Below the pieces are notes generated by a model. The model was not told the origin of the DNA. It worked only from the letters and a program-made list of their open reading frames with translations, and did no database searches. Source: Clostridia bacterium (GTDB lineage: Bacteria > Bacillota > Clostridia > Christensenellales > Aristaeellaceae). Taken from it: a DNA stretch of 16,569 bases. This document shows, one piece after another, positions 6,708 through 13,676 of this stretch. Every line of letters starts with the position of its first letter. Position 1 is the first letter of the stretch. Made by a program: the position numbers and the translations under genes. Where the stretch lies: contig JAFZLE010000304.1 of assembly GCA_017551645.1 (NCBI GenBank), positions 1 through 16,569 of the forward strand. The letters run 5' to 3'.

Positions 6708-8006
6708 ATGGCACAGAAACAAAAACGCGTTTATTCGCGGCAGCAGTACAAAAAGCTGTTCAAGCCCCAGAGATACACCAAGCAGACCGTTATCAGGGAC
6801 AGGGAGTACGGCCTGTTCTGGTACGACTGGCTGTGGCAGGTGCTGCGGCCCGTGCTCATGGTGTTCATAGCCCTGCTGCTGGTGGCGGGCGTGGGCGTGA
6901 CTGCATACAACAAGGCGTACGACGCGCTGCTCGCCCCCGCGAACGAGAAAGACACCTACGTGTATTCCTTCACGGTCAACAGCGGCGACTCGGTCACCGC
7001 TATAGGCCGCAAGCTGGAAAACGAGGGCTTTATAAGAAACAGCAAGATGTTCAAGTACTACGTGCAGTTTTACGGCCTGACCAACAGGCTGCAAAGCGGC
7101 GTGTACGACCTTAAAAAGAACATGAGCCTGTCCCAGGTGGCGTCGGTGCTGTCCAGCGGCGAGGCTACCAACGAGCGCACCATACGCGTGATCCCCGGCT
7201 GGAACGTGGAGGATATCGCCGACTACCTCGTGCAGGTGGGCGCCATTACGGAAAGGGAGGACTTTTTAAAGGAGTGCCAGAGCCTGGACAGCTACATGGG
7301 CTACTCCATAGCGCTCATAAACGCCTCATCCAGCCCGAACATGGCAAAGCGTCCCTTCGCCCTGGAAGGCTACCTGGCGCCTGATACCTACCGGGTGTAC
7401 CTGACCGCCGACGCCGCGGACATCTGCCGCACGCTGGTCAGGCAGATGGACAACGTGTACAACGCCTACTTTGACAGCGAAGCCACTTACGACGAGAGCG
7501 GCCGCAAGCTGTCCGACGGCATGACCTACGGCGCCAAGGGCGTCACCCTTTCGGAGGACGAGGTGCTGATACTGGCCTCCATCATAGAAAAAGAGGCGTC
7601 CTCGCTGGCGGACATGCGCAGGGTGAGCGCGGTGTTCTACAACCGCCTGGCCGCGGGCATGCGCCTGCAGAGCGACCCCACCGTAAAGTACATGACGGGC
7701 ATCACCCGCCTGGCGCTCACGAACGAGGACATAAGGGTCAATACTCCGTACAACACCTATGTGGTGGACGGCCTGCCGGCGGGGCCTATCTGCTCGCCTT
7801 CCAAGAACGCCATCAGCGCAGCCATAAACCCGGACGAGAACTATTTAAGCGACGATTACCTGTACTTCTGCGCGGGAGAACCGGGCACCGGCACACTGAT
7901 ATTTGCCCGTACATCCGCCGAGCACGACAAGAACGTGGCGGTATACCGTCCCCTGTGGGAAGCTTACGACCGCCGCGCCCAGGCGCAGGAGACGCAGGCG
8001 CGCTGA
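6708..8006 (+). CDS. mltG: Endolytic murein transglycosylase MltG (YceG-like, 432 aa)
   Basis: MltG is an inner-membrane lytic transglycosylase that cuts nascent glycan strands and so sets their length during peptidoglycan synthesis. A basic cytoplasmic N-terminus (1-45) is followed by one membrane helix (about 47-66). A LysM-like domain comes next (about 84-160, with FTVNSGDSVTAIGRKLENEG). The YceG catalytic domain follows, with the active-site Glu in ASIIEKEA (E294), then LQSDPTVKY at 320-328 and the signature GLPAGPICSPSKNAI at 355-369. All hallmarks are present and the length is normal for Firmicutes. The ATG begins one base after the stop of the YlbF-family gene, and no good ribosome binding site precedes it, so translation probably relies on coupling. 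It is the last tightly packed gene of the RNase J operon. Confidence 0.95.
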   Translation: MAQKQKRVYSRQQYKKLFKPQRYTKQTVIRDREYGLFWYDWLWQVLRPVLMVFIALLLVAGVGVTAYNKAYDALLAPANEKDTYVYSFTVNSGDSVTAIGRKLENEGFIRNSKMFKYYVQFYGLTNRLQSGVYDLKKNMSLSQVASVLSSGEATNERTIRVIPGWNVEDIADYLVQVGAITEREDFLKECQSLDSYMGYSIALINASSSPNMAKRPFALEGYLAPDTYRVYLTADAADICRTLVRQMDNVYNAYFDSEATYDESGRKLSDGMTYGAKGVTLSEDEVLILASIIEKEASSLADMRRVSAVFYNRLAAGMRLQSDPTVKYMTGITRLALTNEDIRVNTPYNTYVVDGLPAGPICSPSKNAISAAINPDENYLSDDYLYFCAGEPGTGTLIFARTSAEHDKNVAVYRPLWEAYDRRAQAQETQAR

Positions 8007-8020
8007 ACTGAATACTATGA

Positions 8021-8043
8021 CGCGCGGCAGGACGATCCGCGCG
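8021..8043. other. Intercistronic hairpin between mltG and rubrerythrin
   Basis: A 7-bp perfect stem (CGCGCGG / CCGCGCG) with a 9-base loop lies in the 60-base gap. It has no T-run and so is not a standard intrinsic terminator. It could be an mRNA processing or stability element that separates rubrerythrin expression from the upstream operon. I see no convincing sigma-A promoter in this gap. Confidence 0.45.
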
Positions 8044-8066
8044 GAACATAAATAGGAGGATAGATC

Positions 8067-8606
8067 ATGGCAAACAAATACGCGGGCACCCAGACCGAAA
8101 AAAACCTTGAGGCCGCCTTCGCGGGCGAATCCCAGGCGCGCAACAAGTACACTTACTTCGCATCCAGGGCCAAGAAGGACGGCTTTGAGCAGATAGCGGA
8201 GATATTCCTCAAGACCGCCGAGAACGAGAAGGAGCACGCCAAGCTCTGGTTCAAGGAACTGGAAGGCATAGGCGACACCGCCAAGAACCTGGCCGCCGCC
8301 GCGGACGGTGAGAACTTCGAGTGGACCGACATGTACGAGGGCTTCGCGAAGACCGCCGAGGAAGAGGGCTTCCCCGAGCTGGCCGCCCGCTTCCGCGCCG
8401 TGGCGCAGATAGAGAAGACCCACGAGGAGCGCTACCGCGCCCTGCTCAGGAACATCGAGCTGGCCCAGGTGTTCGCCAAGAGCGAGATCAAGATCTGGGA
8501 ATGCCGCAACTGCGGCCACATAGTGGTGGGCGAGAAAGCGCCGGAGATCTGCCCCGTGTGCTCCCATCCGCAGAGCTACTTCGAGGTCAGGGCCGAGAAT
8601 TACTAA
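8067..8606 (+). CDS. rbr: Rubrerythrin (179 aa)
   Basis: Rubrerythrin is a cytoplasmic peroxidase of anaerobes that reduces hydrogen peroxide to water with electrons from rubredoxin and NADH. The N-terminal ferritin-like four-helix bundle supplies the di-iron ligands: E21 in AGESQAR, E54 and H57 in ENEKEH, the EEEGF segment at 98-102, and E116/H119 in QIEKTHEE. The C-terminal rubredoxin-like domain has both Fe-binding Cys pairs, C146/C149 (CRNCG) and C162/C165 (CPVC). Domain order and length are those of classical rubrerythrin, and nothing is missing. AGGAGG at 8054-8059 stands 7 bases before the ATG, predicting efficient translation. It sits 60 bases after mltG, perhaps co-transcribed, and ends at the strong terminator at 8614-8647. 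It indicates an oxygen-sensitive, anaerobic host. Confidence 0.97.
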   Translation: MANKYAGTQTEKNLEAAFAGESQARNKYTYFASRAKKDGFEQIAEIFLKTAENEKEHAKLWFKELEGIGDTAKNLAAAADGENFEWTDMYEGFAKTAEEEGFPELAARFRAVAQIEKTHEERYRALLRNIELAQVFAKSEIKIWECRNCGHIVVGEKAPEICPVCSHPQSYFEVRAENY

Positions 8607-8613
8607 GCATTAT

Positions 8614-8647
8614 AAAAAGCGGGGAGAAGCTTCTCCCCGCTTTTTTT
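8614..8647. terminator. Bidirectional intrinsic terminator between rubrerythrin and the XRE gene
   Basis: A perfect palindrome has 11-bp GC-rich arms (8619-8629 / 8630-8640) flanked by AAAAA (8614-8618) and TTTTTTT (8641-8647). It works in both directions for the convergent genes. The stop codon of the minus-strand regulator (8646-8648) lies within the T-run. Confidence 0.95.
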
Positions 8648-9176
8648 ATTTGTCCTCTTCCTCCAGTGCCTTAAGCAGGAACTCCCTGGCTTTTGAGGAC
8701 GGCAGGTGCGCCTGTACGTCCACGGGGTCGACCAAGTCCCCGTTTTGATGGCAGCCCAGCAGCATCTCCACGGTGAATACGTCGAAGATGTGGGGGTCTG
8801 TGAACGCGGGCTCTATGTCCGTGTTCATGCCGGTGTTCAGGGCGTCGATCATCATGCGGTAGATAAAGTGTTCTTTGCCCAGCAGCTCACCCACGCGCCC
8901 GACGGCGCGCAGCGCCTCCTGCATCTGCGCCACGGTGACCCGCCTCTGCCCGGGATGCAGGGTCCGGCCGCCGGAAAGGATGTCGTCCGCGGTGCAGCCC
9001 AGCGTCTGGGCCAGGTCCGGCAGAATGCTGATGTCCGGCAGGCTCTCGCCCCGCTCCCAGTTGGACACGCTCTGGGCGGTGACGCCCAGCCTGTCGCCCA
9101 TCTCCTCCTGGGTGAGACCGATATCCAGCCTCCCCTGACGTATGAACTGCCCGATCTTTACGGTGTCAAGCTTCAT
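8646..9176 (-). CDS. XRE-family transcriptional regulator (176 aa)
   Basis: This is a DNA-binding regulator with an N-terminal XRE/Cro helix-turn-helix at about residues 8-66. The turn and recognition helix are in LTQEEMGDRLGVTAQSVSNW (21-40), followed by ERGESLPDISILPDLAQTLG. The C-terminal part (about 75-176) is not a domain I recognise; it is mostly helical and may bind a ligand or mediate dimerisation. The start at 9176 is chosen because AAGGAGGG (9183-9190) sits 6 bases upstream. An ATG at 9200 is in frame but overlaps the -10 hexamer of the gene's own promoter, so it cannot lie on the transcript. The gene is divergent from the DapA-superfamily gene at 9341; autoregulation and control of that neighbour are inferences from layout only. 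Confidence 0.9.
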   Translation of the reverse strand: MKLDTVKIGQFIRQGRLDIGLTQEEMGDRLGVTAQSVSNWERGESLPDISILPDLAQTLGCTADDILSGGRTLHPGQRRVTVAQMQEALRAVGRVGELLGKEHFIYRMMIDALNTGMNTDIEPAFTDPHIFDVFTVEMLLGCHQNGDLVDPVDVQAHLPSSKAREFLLKALEEEDK

Positions 9177-9182
9177 GGTATT

Positions 9183-9190
9183 CCCTCCTT
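9183..9190 (-). promoter_or_regulatory. Ribosome binding site deciding the XRE gene start
   Basis: AAGGAGGG on the minus strand, 6 bases before the ATG at 9176. It rules in the shorter protein beginning MKLDTVK. Confidence 0.85.
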
Positions 9191-9198
9191 TTGACTGC

Positions 9199-9227
9199 AT
9201 TATACCAAACCGGAGGCGAAAGGGGAA
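9199..9227 (-). promoter_or_regulatory. Extended -10 promoter of the XRE regulator gene
   Basis: Minus-strand TATAAT (9199-9204) is preceded by TGG, giving an extended -10 like that of the RNase J operon. The -35 region (TTCCCC, 9222-9227) is poor. The expected start is near 9192, so the leader is about 16 bases and holds only the ribosome binding site. Confidence 0.7.
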
Positions 9228-9276
9228 CAGAGCGGGGATTGAAAATGGTAAAGCCGCGCTTGAGCACCCAAAGCTG

Positions 9277-9306
9277 TTGACATGAACAGTGCCCCGGGGC
9301 TACAAT
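9277..9306 (+). promoter_or_regulatory. Promoter of the DapA-superfamily gene with palindromic spacer
   Basis: TTGACA (9277-9282, perfect -35) and TACAAT (9301-9306, 5 of 6) are 18 bases apart. The last ten spacer bases, 9291-9300, form the perfect palindrome GCCCCGGGGC abutting the -10. A protein bound there would block polymerase, so it is a candidate operator. The expected start is near 9313. Confidence 0.75.
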
Positions 9307-9340
9307 ATACGCAGCAAAAAGTATCGGAAAGGCGAATGAC

Positions 9341-10249
9341 ATGAGCGAAACGAAACGCCCCGGGCTGTGGCCCGTGATGCTCACCCCGTTCACCGACGGG
9401 GGCGAGGTGGATTACGCTTCCCTGGAAAGGCTGATAGACTGGTACGAGAAGGGCGGCGCGACCGGCCTGTTCGCGGACTGCCAGTCCAGCGAGATATTCT
9501 TCCTGAGCCTTAAGGAACGGGCGGAGATAGCCAGTTTCGTGGCGGGCCACGCCCACGTGCCGGTGATCGCCAGCGGCCACGTGTCGGAAAGTTTTTCCGA
9601 CCAGCTGGAGGAGCTGAAACTCATCGCGTCCAGCGGTGTAGGCGCGCTTATCCTCATCACCAACCGGCTGGTGGGCGCGGGCAGGCAAAACGAGAGCATA
9701 ATGCCCCGGGTGCGGGAGATCGCCCGGGAGATACCGGACATTCCCCTGGGCTTTTACGAGTGCCCGTACCCATTCAAGCGGCTCATCACGCTTGAGGAAC
9801 TGGAAAGGTGCCGGGACATGGGGCGCTTCCGCTTCATGAAGGACACCTGCTGCGACATAGACACGATAACCCGGCGTCTGAACGTGCTGAAGGGCTCCGA
9901 ATTCGGGCTCTACAATGCCAACACTACCACGCTGCTGGAAAGCGTGAAGCGCGGCGCGGCGGGCTTTTCCGGAGTGATGCTCTCCTTCCACCCCGCGCTG
10001 TACAAACGTATGTTCGAGCTTATGGACACGGAGGGCGCGAAGGCGGAAGAACTGCAAAGCTTCCTGACCATGTTCAGCGAGATAGAAAGGCAGTACTACC
10101 CCGTGAACGCCAAATACTTCTTAAAGGGCGAAGGCGTGCTGGCCTCGGCATACACCCGCACCAAACCCGCCGAAGGGCTTACCCCCACCTTCATGGAGGA
10201 GGTCCGGCAGCTGAAGCTTGCCCAGGACGCGCTGCTTGCCGCGTATTGA
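9341..10249 (+). CDS. DapA/NanA-superfamily aldolase or lyase of unknown substrate (302 aa)
   Basis: This is a cytoplasmic (beta/alpha)8-barrel enzyme of the dihydrodipicolinate synthase / N-acetylneuraminate lyase superfamily, which works through a Schiff base with pyruvate or a 2-keto acid. The N-terminus GLWPVMLTPF, the catalytic Tyr Y139 in GFYECPYP, and the Schiff-base Lys K167 in FRFMKDT are all present, and the length is normal. However, the substrate-carboxylate loop, GTTGE in DapA and GSTGE in NanA, reads ADCQSSE (45-51) here. The usual YNxPxR segment is also changed to YECPYPFKR. It is therefore unlikely to be the biosynthetic DapA, and the substrate is unknown. Translation depends on a modest site (GGAAAGG, 9326-9332). 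The gene has its own promoter, is divergent from the XRE gene, and stands alone before a terminator. Confidence 0.88.
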   Translation: MSETKRPGLWPVMLTPFTDGGEVDYASLERLIDWYEKGGATGLFADCQSSEIFFLSLKERAEIASFVAGHAHVPVIASGHVSESFSDQLEELKLIASSGVGALILITNRLVGAGRQNESIMPRVREIAREIPDIPLGFYECPYPFKRLITLEELERCRDMGRFRFMKDTCCDIDTITRRLNVLKGSEFGLYNANTTTLLESVKRGAAGFSGVMLSFHPALYKRMFELMDTEGAKAEELQSFLTMFSEIERQYYPVNAKYFLKGEGVLASAYTRTKPAEGLTPTFMEEVRQLKLAQDALLAAY

Positions 10250-10251
10250 CA

Positions 10252-10294
10252 AAAAACAAAACGCCCGCGGACGCAAAGCCCGCGGGCTGTTTTT
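10252..10294. terminator. Bidirectional intrinsic terminator between the lyase gene and upp
   Basis: An 8-bp stem (GCCCGCGG 10263-10270 / CCGCGGGC 10280-10287) with a 9-base loop is followed by TGTTTTT on the plus strand. It is preceded by an A-rich run that reads as a T-rich tract on the minus strand. It serves both convergent genes. Confidence 0.85.
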
Positions 10295-10302
10295 ATGCTC
10301 TT

Positions 10303-10965
10303 TTACCTGGGCCAGGGCTTGTAGGACACGGTGCCGCAGATGCGGTCGCCCGCGTCTCCGGCGGCGGTGTAGATGTAGCCCTTGTCGTTCAGGGGCTCGT
10401 CAGAGTAGGAGGCGGTGAAAATGGTCACGTCCGGGTGCTTGCTGTGCACGGCGGAGATGCCCGTGAGGGACGAGAAGATGCACATGAACTTGATGCGCTC
10501 CACGCCCACGCTCTTAAGCAGGTCTATGGCCGCCACGGCGGTGGCGCCGGTGGCCAGGGCGGGGTCCACTATCAGGCACTGGCCCTTGTCCGCGTCGGCG
10601 GGCAGCTTAAAGTAATATTCCTTGGCTTCCAGGGTCTGCTCGTCACGGTACAGGCCTATGTGGCCCACCTTGGCGGTAGGGGACAGGGAGCGCAGCCCGT
10701 CCACCATGCCCAGGCCCGCCCTGAGTATGGGTACGATGGTGAAGTCCTCCGCCAGCACGGGGCTCTCAAACGTCCTTAAAGGCGCGGTGACGGTGACGTT
10801 TTTAAGGTTCAGGTCACGAAGCGCCTCGTAGCCCATGAGCATGGTGATCTCGTTCACCAGTTCGCAGAATTCCTTGCTGCCGGTGTACACGTCCCTCAGG
10901 TGGGTGACCTTGTGGGCGATAAGGGGATGGTCGATGATCACGGTGTTTCTAAGCAGCTTGTCCAT
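10303..10965 (-). CDS. upp: Uracil phosphoribosyltransferase (220 aa)
   Basis: Upp salvages uracil: uracil plus PRPP gives UMP and pyrophosphate, in the cytoplasm. It matches the family along its whole length, with HPLIAHKVTHLRD near the N-terminus, PILRAGLGM at 79-87, and the PRPP-binding loop VDPALATGATA at 133-143. The uracil-binding segment near the C-terminus, usually YIVPGLGDAGDR, reads YIYTAAGDAGDR (197-208). The GDAGDR part is kept, but the PGLG turn is replaced by TAAG. The C-terminus is extended (GTVSYKPWPR), making the protein about ten residues longer than the usual 209. Activity is probable, but uracil affinity may differ. The minus-strand ATG at 10965 follows AGGAG at 10971-10975. 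The gene has its own promoter at 10990-11018, just after the flippase stop codon. Confidence 0.95.
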   Translation of the reverse strand: MDKLLRNTVIIDHPLIAHKVTHLRDVYTGSKEFCELVNEITMLMGYEALRDLNLKNVTVTAPLRTFESPVLAEDFTIVPILRAGLGMVDGLRSLSPTAKVGHIGLYRDEQTLEAKEYYFKLPADADKGQCLIVDPALATGATAVAAIDLLKSVGVERIKFMCIFSSLTGISAVHSKHPDVTIFTASYSDEPLNDKGYIYTAAGDAGDRICGTVSYKPWPR

Positions 10966-10989
10966 ATCCGCTCCTGTGGTTTTTTATTT

Positions 10990-11018
10990 ATGATACTCCC
11001 AAACGGGGAAAAATACAA
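10990..11018 (-). promoter_or_regulatory. Promoter of upp
   Basis: On the minus strand, TTGTAT (11013-11018) and TATCAT (10990-10995) are separated by 17 bases. Transcription would begin near 10983, with a leader of about 18 bases. No terminator is seen after the flippase gene upstream, so read-through into upp is also possible. Confidence 0.65.
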
Positions 11019-11022
11019 TATA

Positions 11023-12555
11023 TTATTCCGCCTTTTTGAACAGTCTCGCGCCGCGGTCGTATATATCGCGGAACTCGGGGCTTTTCCGATACCTTAGGAA
11101 ATATACGCTGTTGATCACCCCCATGCAGATCGCCGCCTTGCCGAACCATGACAAAAGGCCCGTGCCCCAGCCGATGCAGGTCATGGGGAAGTAGCACAGC
11201 CCGACGCATATCAGCATGAGCAGTATGTTTTTGAGGTTGGACACGAAGAATTCCCGGGCGGGTATCTTAAAGAACCTTTTGAACAGTATCCAGGGTTCGT
11301 ACCAGAAGTAAGTGGTGAGACGGGCTATGGTGGTGGCGAAGAGTATGCCGCTAAGGCCGATGAGCTTGCCCAGCACTATTGAGCAGCCAATGTTTACCAG
11401 CGCGGCGATGAACATTATGTAGCGTATCTGCTGGTACATGCCCGTGCCTTCGCGGAAAGTCCATACCGGGCGCATTATGCAGGTGAGGAAGGTCTCCTGC
11501 ACCACGGCTATGAGCGCCAGATTATCCAGCACGTACTTTTCACCGAGCCAGATGCGTATAAAGTCCTGCGTCAGGTAGAGCAGGCACACGGACACTATTG
11601 CGCCCACCCAGAAACACACCAGCTGCATGGACTTGAATGTTTTGTAGCGCTTGGACAGCGCCGCTGTGGCGACCAGGTTGCCTACGGACGCGGTCAGGGA
11701 GGTGAACAGCAGGGCTACGAATTCCAGCAGGTGGGAAGTGATCGTGGTATAGTTGGAGTACAGGCCCACCACCACGGTGCCGCAGATCATGGAGATAAGT
11801 ATGTTGTCGCTGCCGTTTATCATGCTCCAGGACAGCTTGTACAAAAACACGGAGGACATGCTTGAGAACACGCTGCGCTTTTCGGCGTCGTCCAGCTGGT
11901 TTTTTTCTTTAAGGAAAGGATAGCTCTTGTCCGCCACACGGGACACGATCAGGTTGTGGGTGACCACCGCGCCTACTTCCAGCAGCAGATAGAGGATGTA
12001 CTGTTTGAATATCACCATCACAACTATTTGCAAAAGCACCCGCGCCAGGTTCACTATAATGTCAAGCTTGTTTATGATATAGCTTTTCTGGTCGGCGCGG
12101 ATCATGGAAGCCTTGTAGGAGAACAGGTAGCTCACCGCGCTTTTGGCCACGAACAGCACGTAATACAGATACAGGTGGGGTATGTCCTGATCCATATTCA
12201 CTATGTACCTGAGCACGGGCATCAGCGCCAGGCCTATGCCCATGACCGCCGCGGCTATGTAGTGATATAGCTTTTTATAGTAGTTGAGCAGCGCGGAAAG
12301 GTGCTGTGTGTCGTTGTCGGCAATGGGGCGGTACAGGCTCACGTTCATGGCGCGGCCCAGCCCCAGGTCCGCCAGGGACAGCAGCGTGAGCACGTTCGCG
12401 AACAGGCCGTTGATGCCCAGGTAATGCACGCCTATGAACTCGACGAATATGCGCCGGCGCACGAATGTGAGCAGCAGGAAGACCGCCTTGTTCAGGAAGG
12501 CGGTGGATACGTTTTTGCCGGCGCTTTTAGTGCGGCTTTCGGTATTCAAAGGCAT
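11023..12555 (-). CDS. Polysaccharide flippase, Wzx-like (MOP superfamily, 510 aa)
   Basis: This is an integral membrane protein that probably flips undecaprenyl-linked glycan units across the cytoplasmic membrane for capsule, exopolysaccharide or wall-polymer assembly. About 12-14 hydrophobic segments cover the protein. The N-terminal region, with RRRIFVEFIGVHYLGINGLF (34-53) followed by NVLTLLSLADLGLGRAM and LYRPIADND, is characteristic of Wzx-type polysaccharide transporters in Firmicutes. A basic cytoplasmic tail ends in LFKKAE. The gene starts 5 bases after the stop of the epimerase/dehydratase gene. I see no Shine-Dalgarno sequence before its ATG, so translation is probably coupled to that gene. 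The pairing with a nucleotide-sugar-type SDR enzyme supports a role in surface glycans. Glycosyltransferases are not in this window. The exact substrate is unknown. Confidence 0.88.
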   Translation of the reverse strand: MPLNTESRTKSAGKNVSTAFLNKAVFLLLTFVRRRIFVEFIGVHYLGINGLFANVLTLLSLADLGLGRAMNVSLYRPIADNDTQHLSALLNYYKKLYHYIAAAVMGIGLALMPVLRYIVNMDQDIPHLYLYYVLFVAKSAVSYLFSYKASMIRADQKSYIINKLDIIVNLARVLLQIVVMVIFKQYILYLLLEVGAVVTHNLIVSRVADKSYPFLKEKNQLDDAEKRSVFSSMSSVFLYKLSWSMINGSDNILISMICGTVVVGLYSNYTTITSHLLEFVALLFTSLTASVGNLVATAALSKRYKTFKSMQLVCFWVGAIVSVCLLYLTQDFIRIWLGEKYVLDNLALIAVVQETFLTCIMRPVWTFREGTGMYQQIRYIMFIAALVNIGCSIVLGKLIGLSGILFATTIARLTTYFWYEPWILFKRFFKIPAREFFVSNLKNILLMLICVGLCYFPMTCIGWGTGLLSWFGKAAICMGVINSVYFLRYRKSPEFRDIYDRGARLFKKAE

Positions 12556-12560
12556 TTTGG

Positions 12561-13595
12561 TCAGGCGTTCGCACGCATTTCGGCGGCGAGGACGCGGAAC
12601 ATGTCCTCAAGCCCCGTGCGGGCTTCCCAGCCCAGGGCTCTGAGCTTGGAGGTATCAAGGTTCATTTTGAGCACGGGCGCGTAGCCGCGGCTGCCGTCGT
12701 CGTCGTCCTGCACCACTACGCGGGTGTTTCCGTCCCCGCATACGCGGGCGACGAGGTTCGCCATGTCGTATATGCTTATATACGTGCTCTCGTTGGCGGC
12801 GTTGTAGGCTTCCCCGGGCCTGCCCTTGACCAGCAGCGTGAGTATGGCGGTGACCGCGTCCAGGGTGTAAAGGTAACTGCGTTTCGTCTCGCCCTTGGTG
12901 TGCAGCACTATGTCACGCCCTTCTATGGCGCAGCGGGCGAACTCCGCGAACACGCGCTTGTCGTCGTACATCACGCCCCGCCCGAAGGTCTGGGTGAGCC
13001 TAAGGGACATGCCCTTCACGCCGTACTGGGCCTTGTACGCCGACACCATGCTCTCGCACATGCGCTTGCTTTCCGGATAGCTGGTGCGTGGGAGCATGGG
13101 GTCAAGGTTGGTGGAATGGGTCTCGTTTATCTTTTCGTCCGTACCGGGCGCGCCGTACACCTCCATGGAGGACAGGTATACGAAGGCGCTCACGTCCTTT
13201 TCCCGCGCCAGGTCCAGCATGTTTTTGGTGCCGCTCAGGGCGGTAAAGATCGTGTCCGCGGGGGCGTCCACAAAGGCGCGGCTGGCGGTCACGCTGGCGG
13301 CGTGCACTATATAGTCCACCCTGCCTTTAATTTCGAGGGGGCGGGTGACGTCGCCTTCCACAAATTCGATGTTTTCGCGGGGCACGTCCTTAAACACCCG
13401 GCCGGCCTTGCCGCGGCTGCGGATGAGGGCGAGCAGCGTGGGGGGATCCTGTTTCCCCTCAAACGCGCAGGCCAGCGCCTTTACCAGGCAGCTCCCTATA
13501 AGCCCCGTGGCGCCGGTGACAAGTATGCGTTTGCCGTTAAGCGCGTCCGGGTCGCCGAAGGGCAGGCTTTTGTATTCTTCATATGCGCTGAGCAT
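12561..13595 (-). CDS. NAD-dependent epimerase/dehydratase, extended SDR family (344 aa)
   Basis: This is a cytoplasmic extended short-chain dehydrogenase of the type acting on nucleotide sugars. The Rossmann NAD(P)-binding motif GATGLIG is at 28-34, after the strand KRILVT. Next come the acidic GDV at 81-83 and the HAAS loop at 98-101. The catalytic triad follows as SSMEVYG (Ser 142/143) and YPESK (Y173, K177). The C-terminal half contains RSYLYTLDAVTAI and AYNAANES, typical of substrate-domain segments in UDP- or dTDP-sugar epimerases and dehydratases. The specific reaction cannot be assigned. A 20-residue N-terminal extension precedes the fold. The start at 13595 lies downstream of a GGAGGAG site (around 13605-13611). 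It is the first gene of a two-gene operon with the flippase, driven by the promoter at 13625-13653. Confidence 0.9.
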   Translation of the reverse strand: MLSAYEEYKSLPFGDPDALNGKRILVTGATGLIGSCLVKALACAFEGKQDPPTLLALIRSRGKAGRVFKDVPRENIEFVEGDVTRPLEIKGRVDYIVHAASVTASRAFVDAPADTIFTALSGTKNMLDLAREKDVSAFVYLSSMEVYGAPGTDEKINETHSTNLDPMLPRTSYPESKRMCESMVSAYKAQYGVKGMSLRLTQTFGRGVMYDDKRVFAEFARCAIEGRDIVLHTKGETKRSYLYTLDAVTAILTLLVKGRPGEAYNAANESTYISIYDMANLVARVCGDGNTRVVVQDDDDGSRGYAPVLKMNLDTSKLRALGWEARTGLEDMFRVLAAEMRANA

Positions 13596-13624
13596 GGGCA
13601 GTAACTCCTCCGTTTCCTCTGGAT

Positions 13625-13653
13625 ATGATACCCCATCCGGGGCGAAAATTCAA
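13625..13653 (-). promoter_or_regulatory. Promoter of the epimerase-flippase operon
   Basis: Minus-strand TTGAAT (13648-13653) and TATCAT (13625-13630) are 17 bases apart, giving a start near 13618 and a leader of about 23 bases. It is back to back with the DUF523 promoter; the two -35 hexamers are 23 bases apart. Confidence 0.75.
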
Positions 13654-13676
13654 GCCCGCGGGGCAGATTTGCCCGC

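Noticed and set aside
9177..9200. Longer XRE regulator starting at 9200
   Set aside because: That ATG overlaps the -10 hexamer of the gene's own promoter and has no ribosome site; the ATG at 9176 has one at ideal distance.
9341..10249. Assignment of the lyase as the lysine-pathway DapA
   Set aside because: The diagnostic GTTGE loop and YNxPxRT segment are replaced, and no lysine-pathway genes are adjacent.
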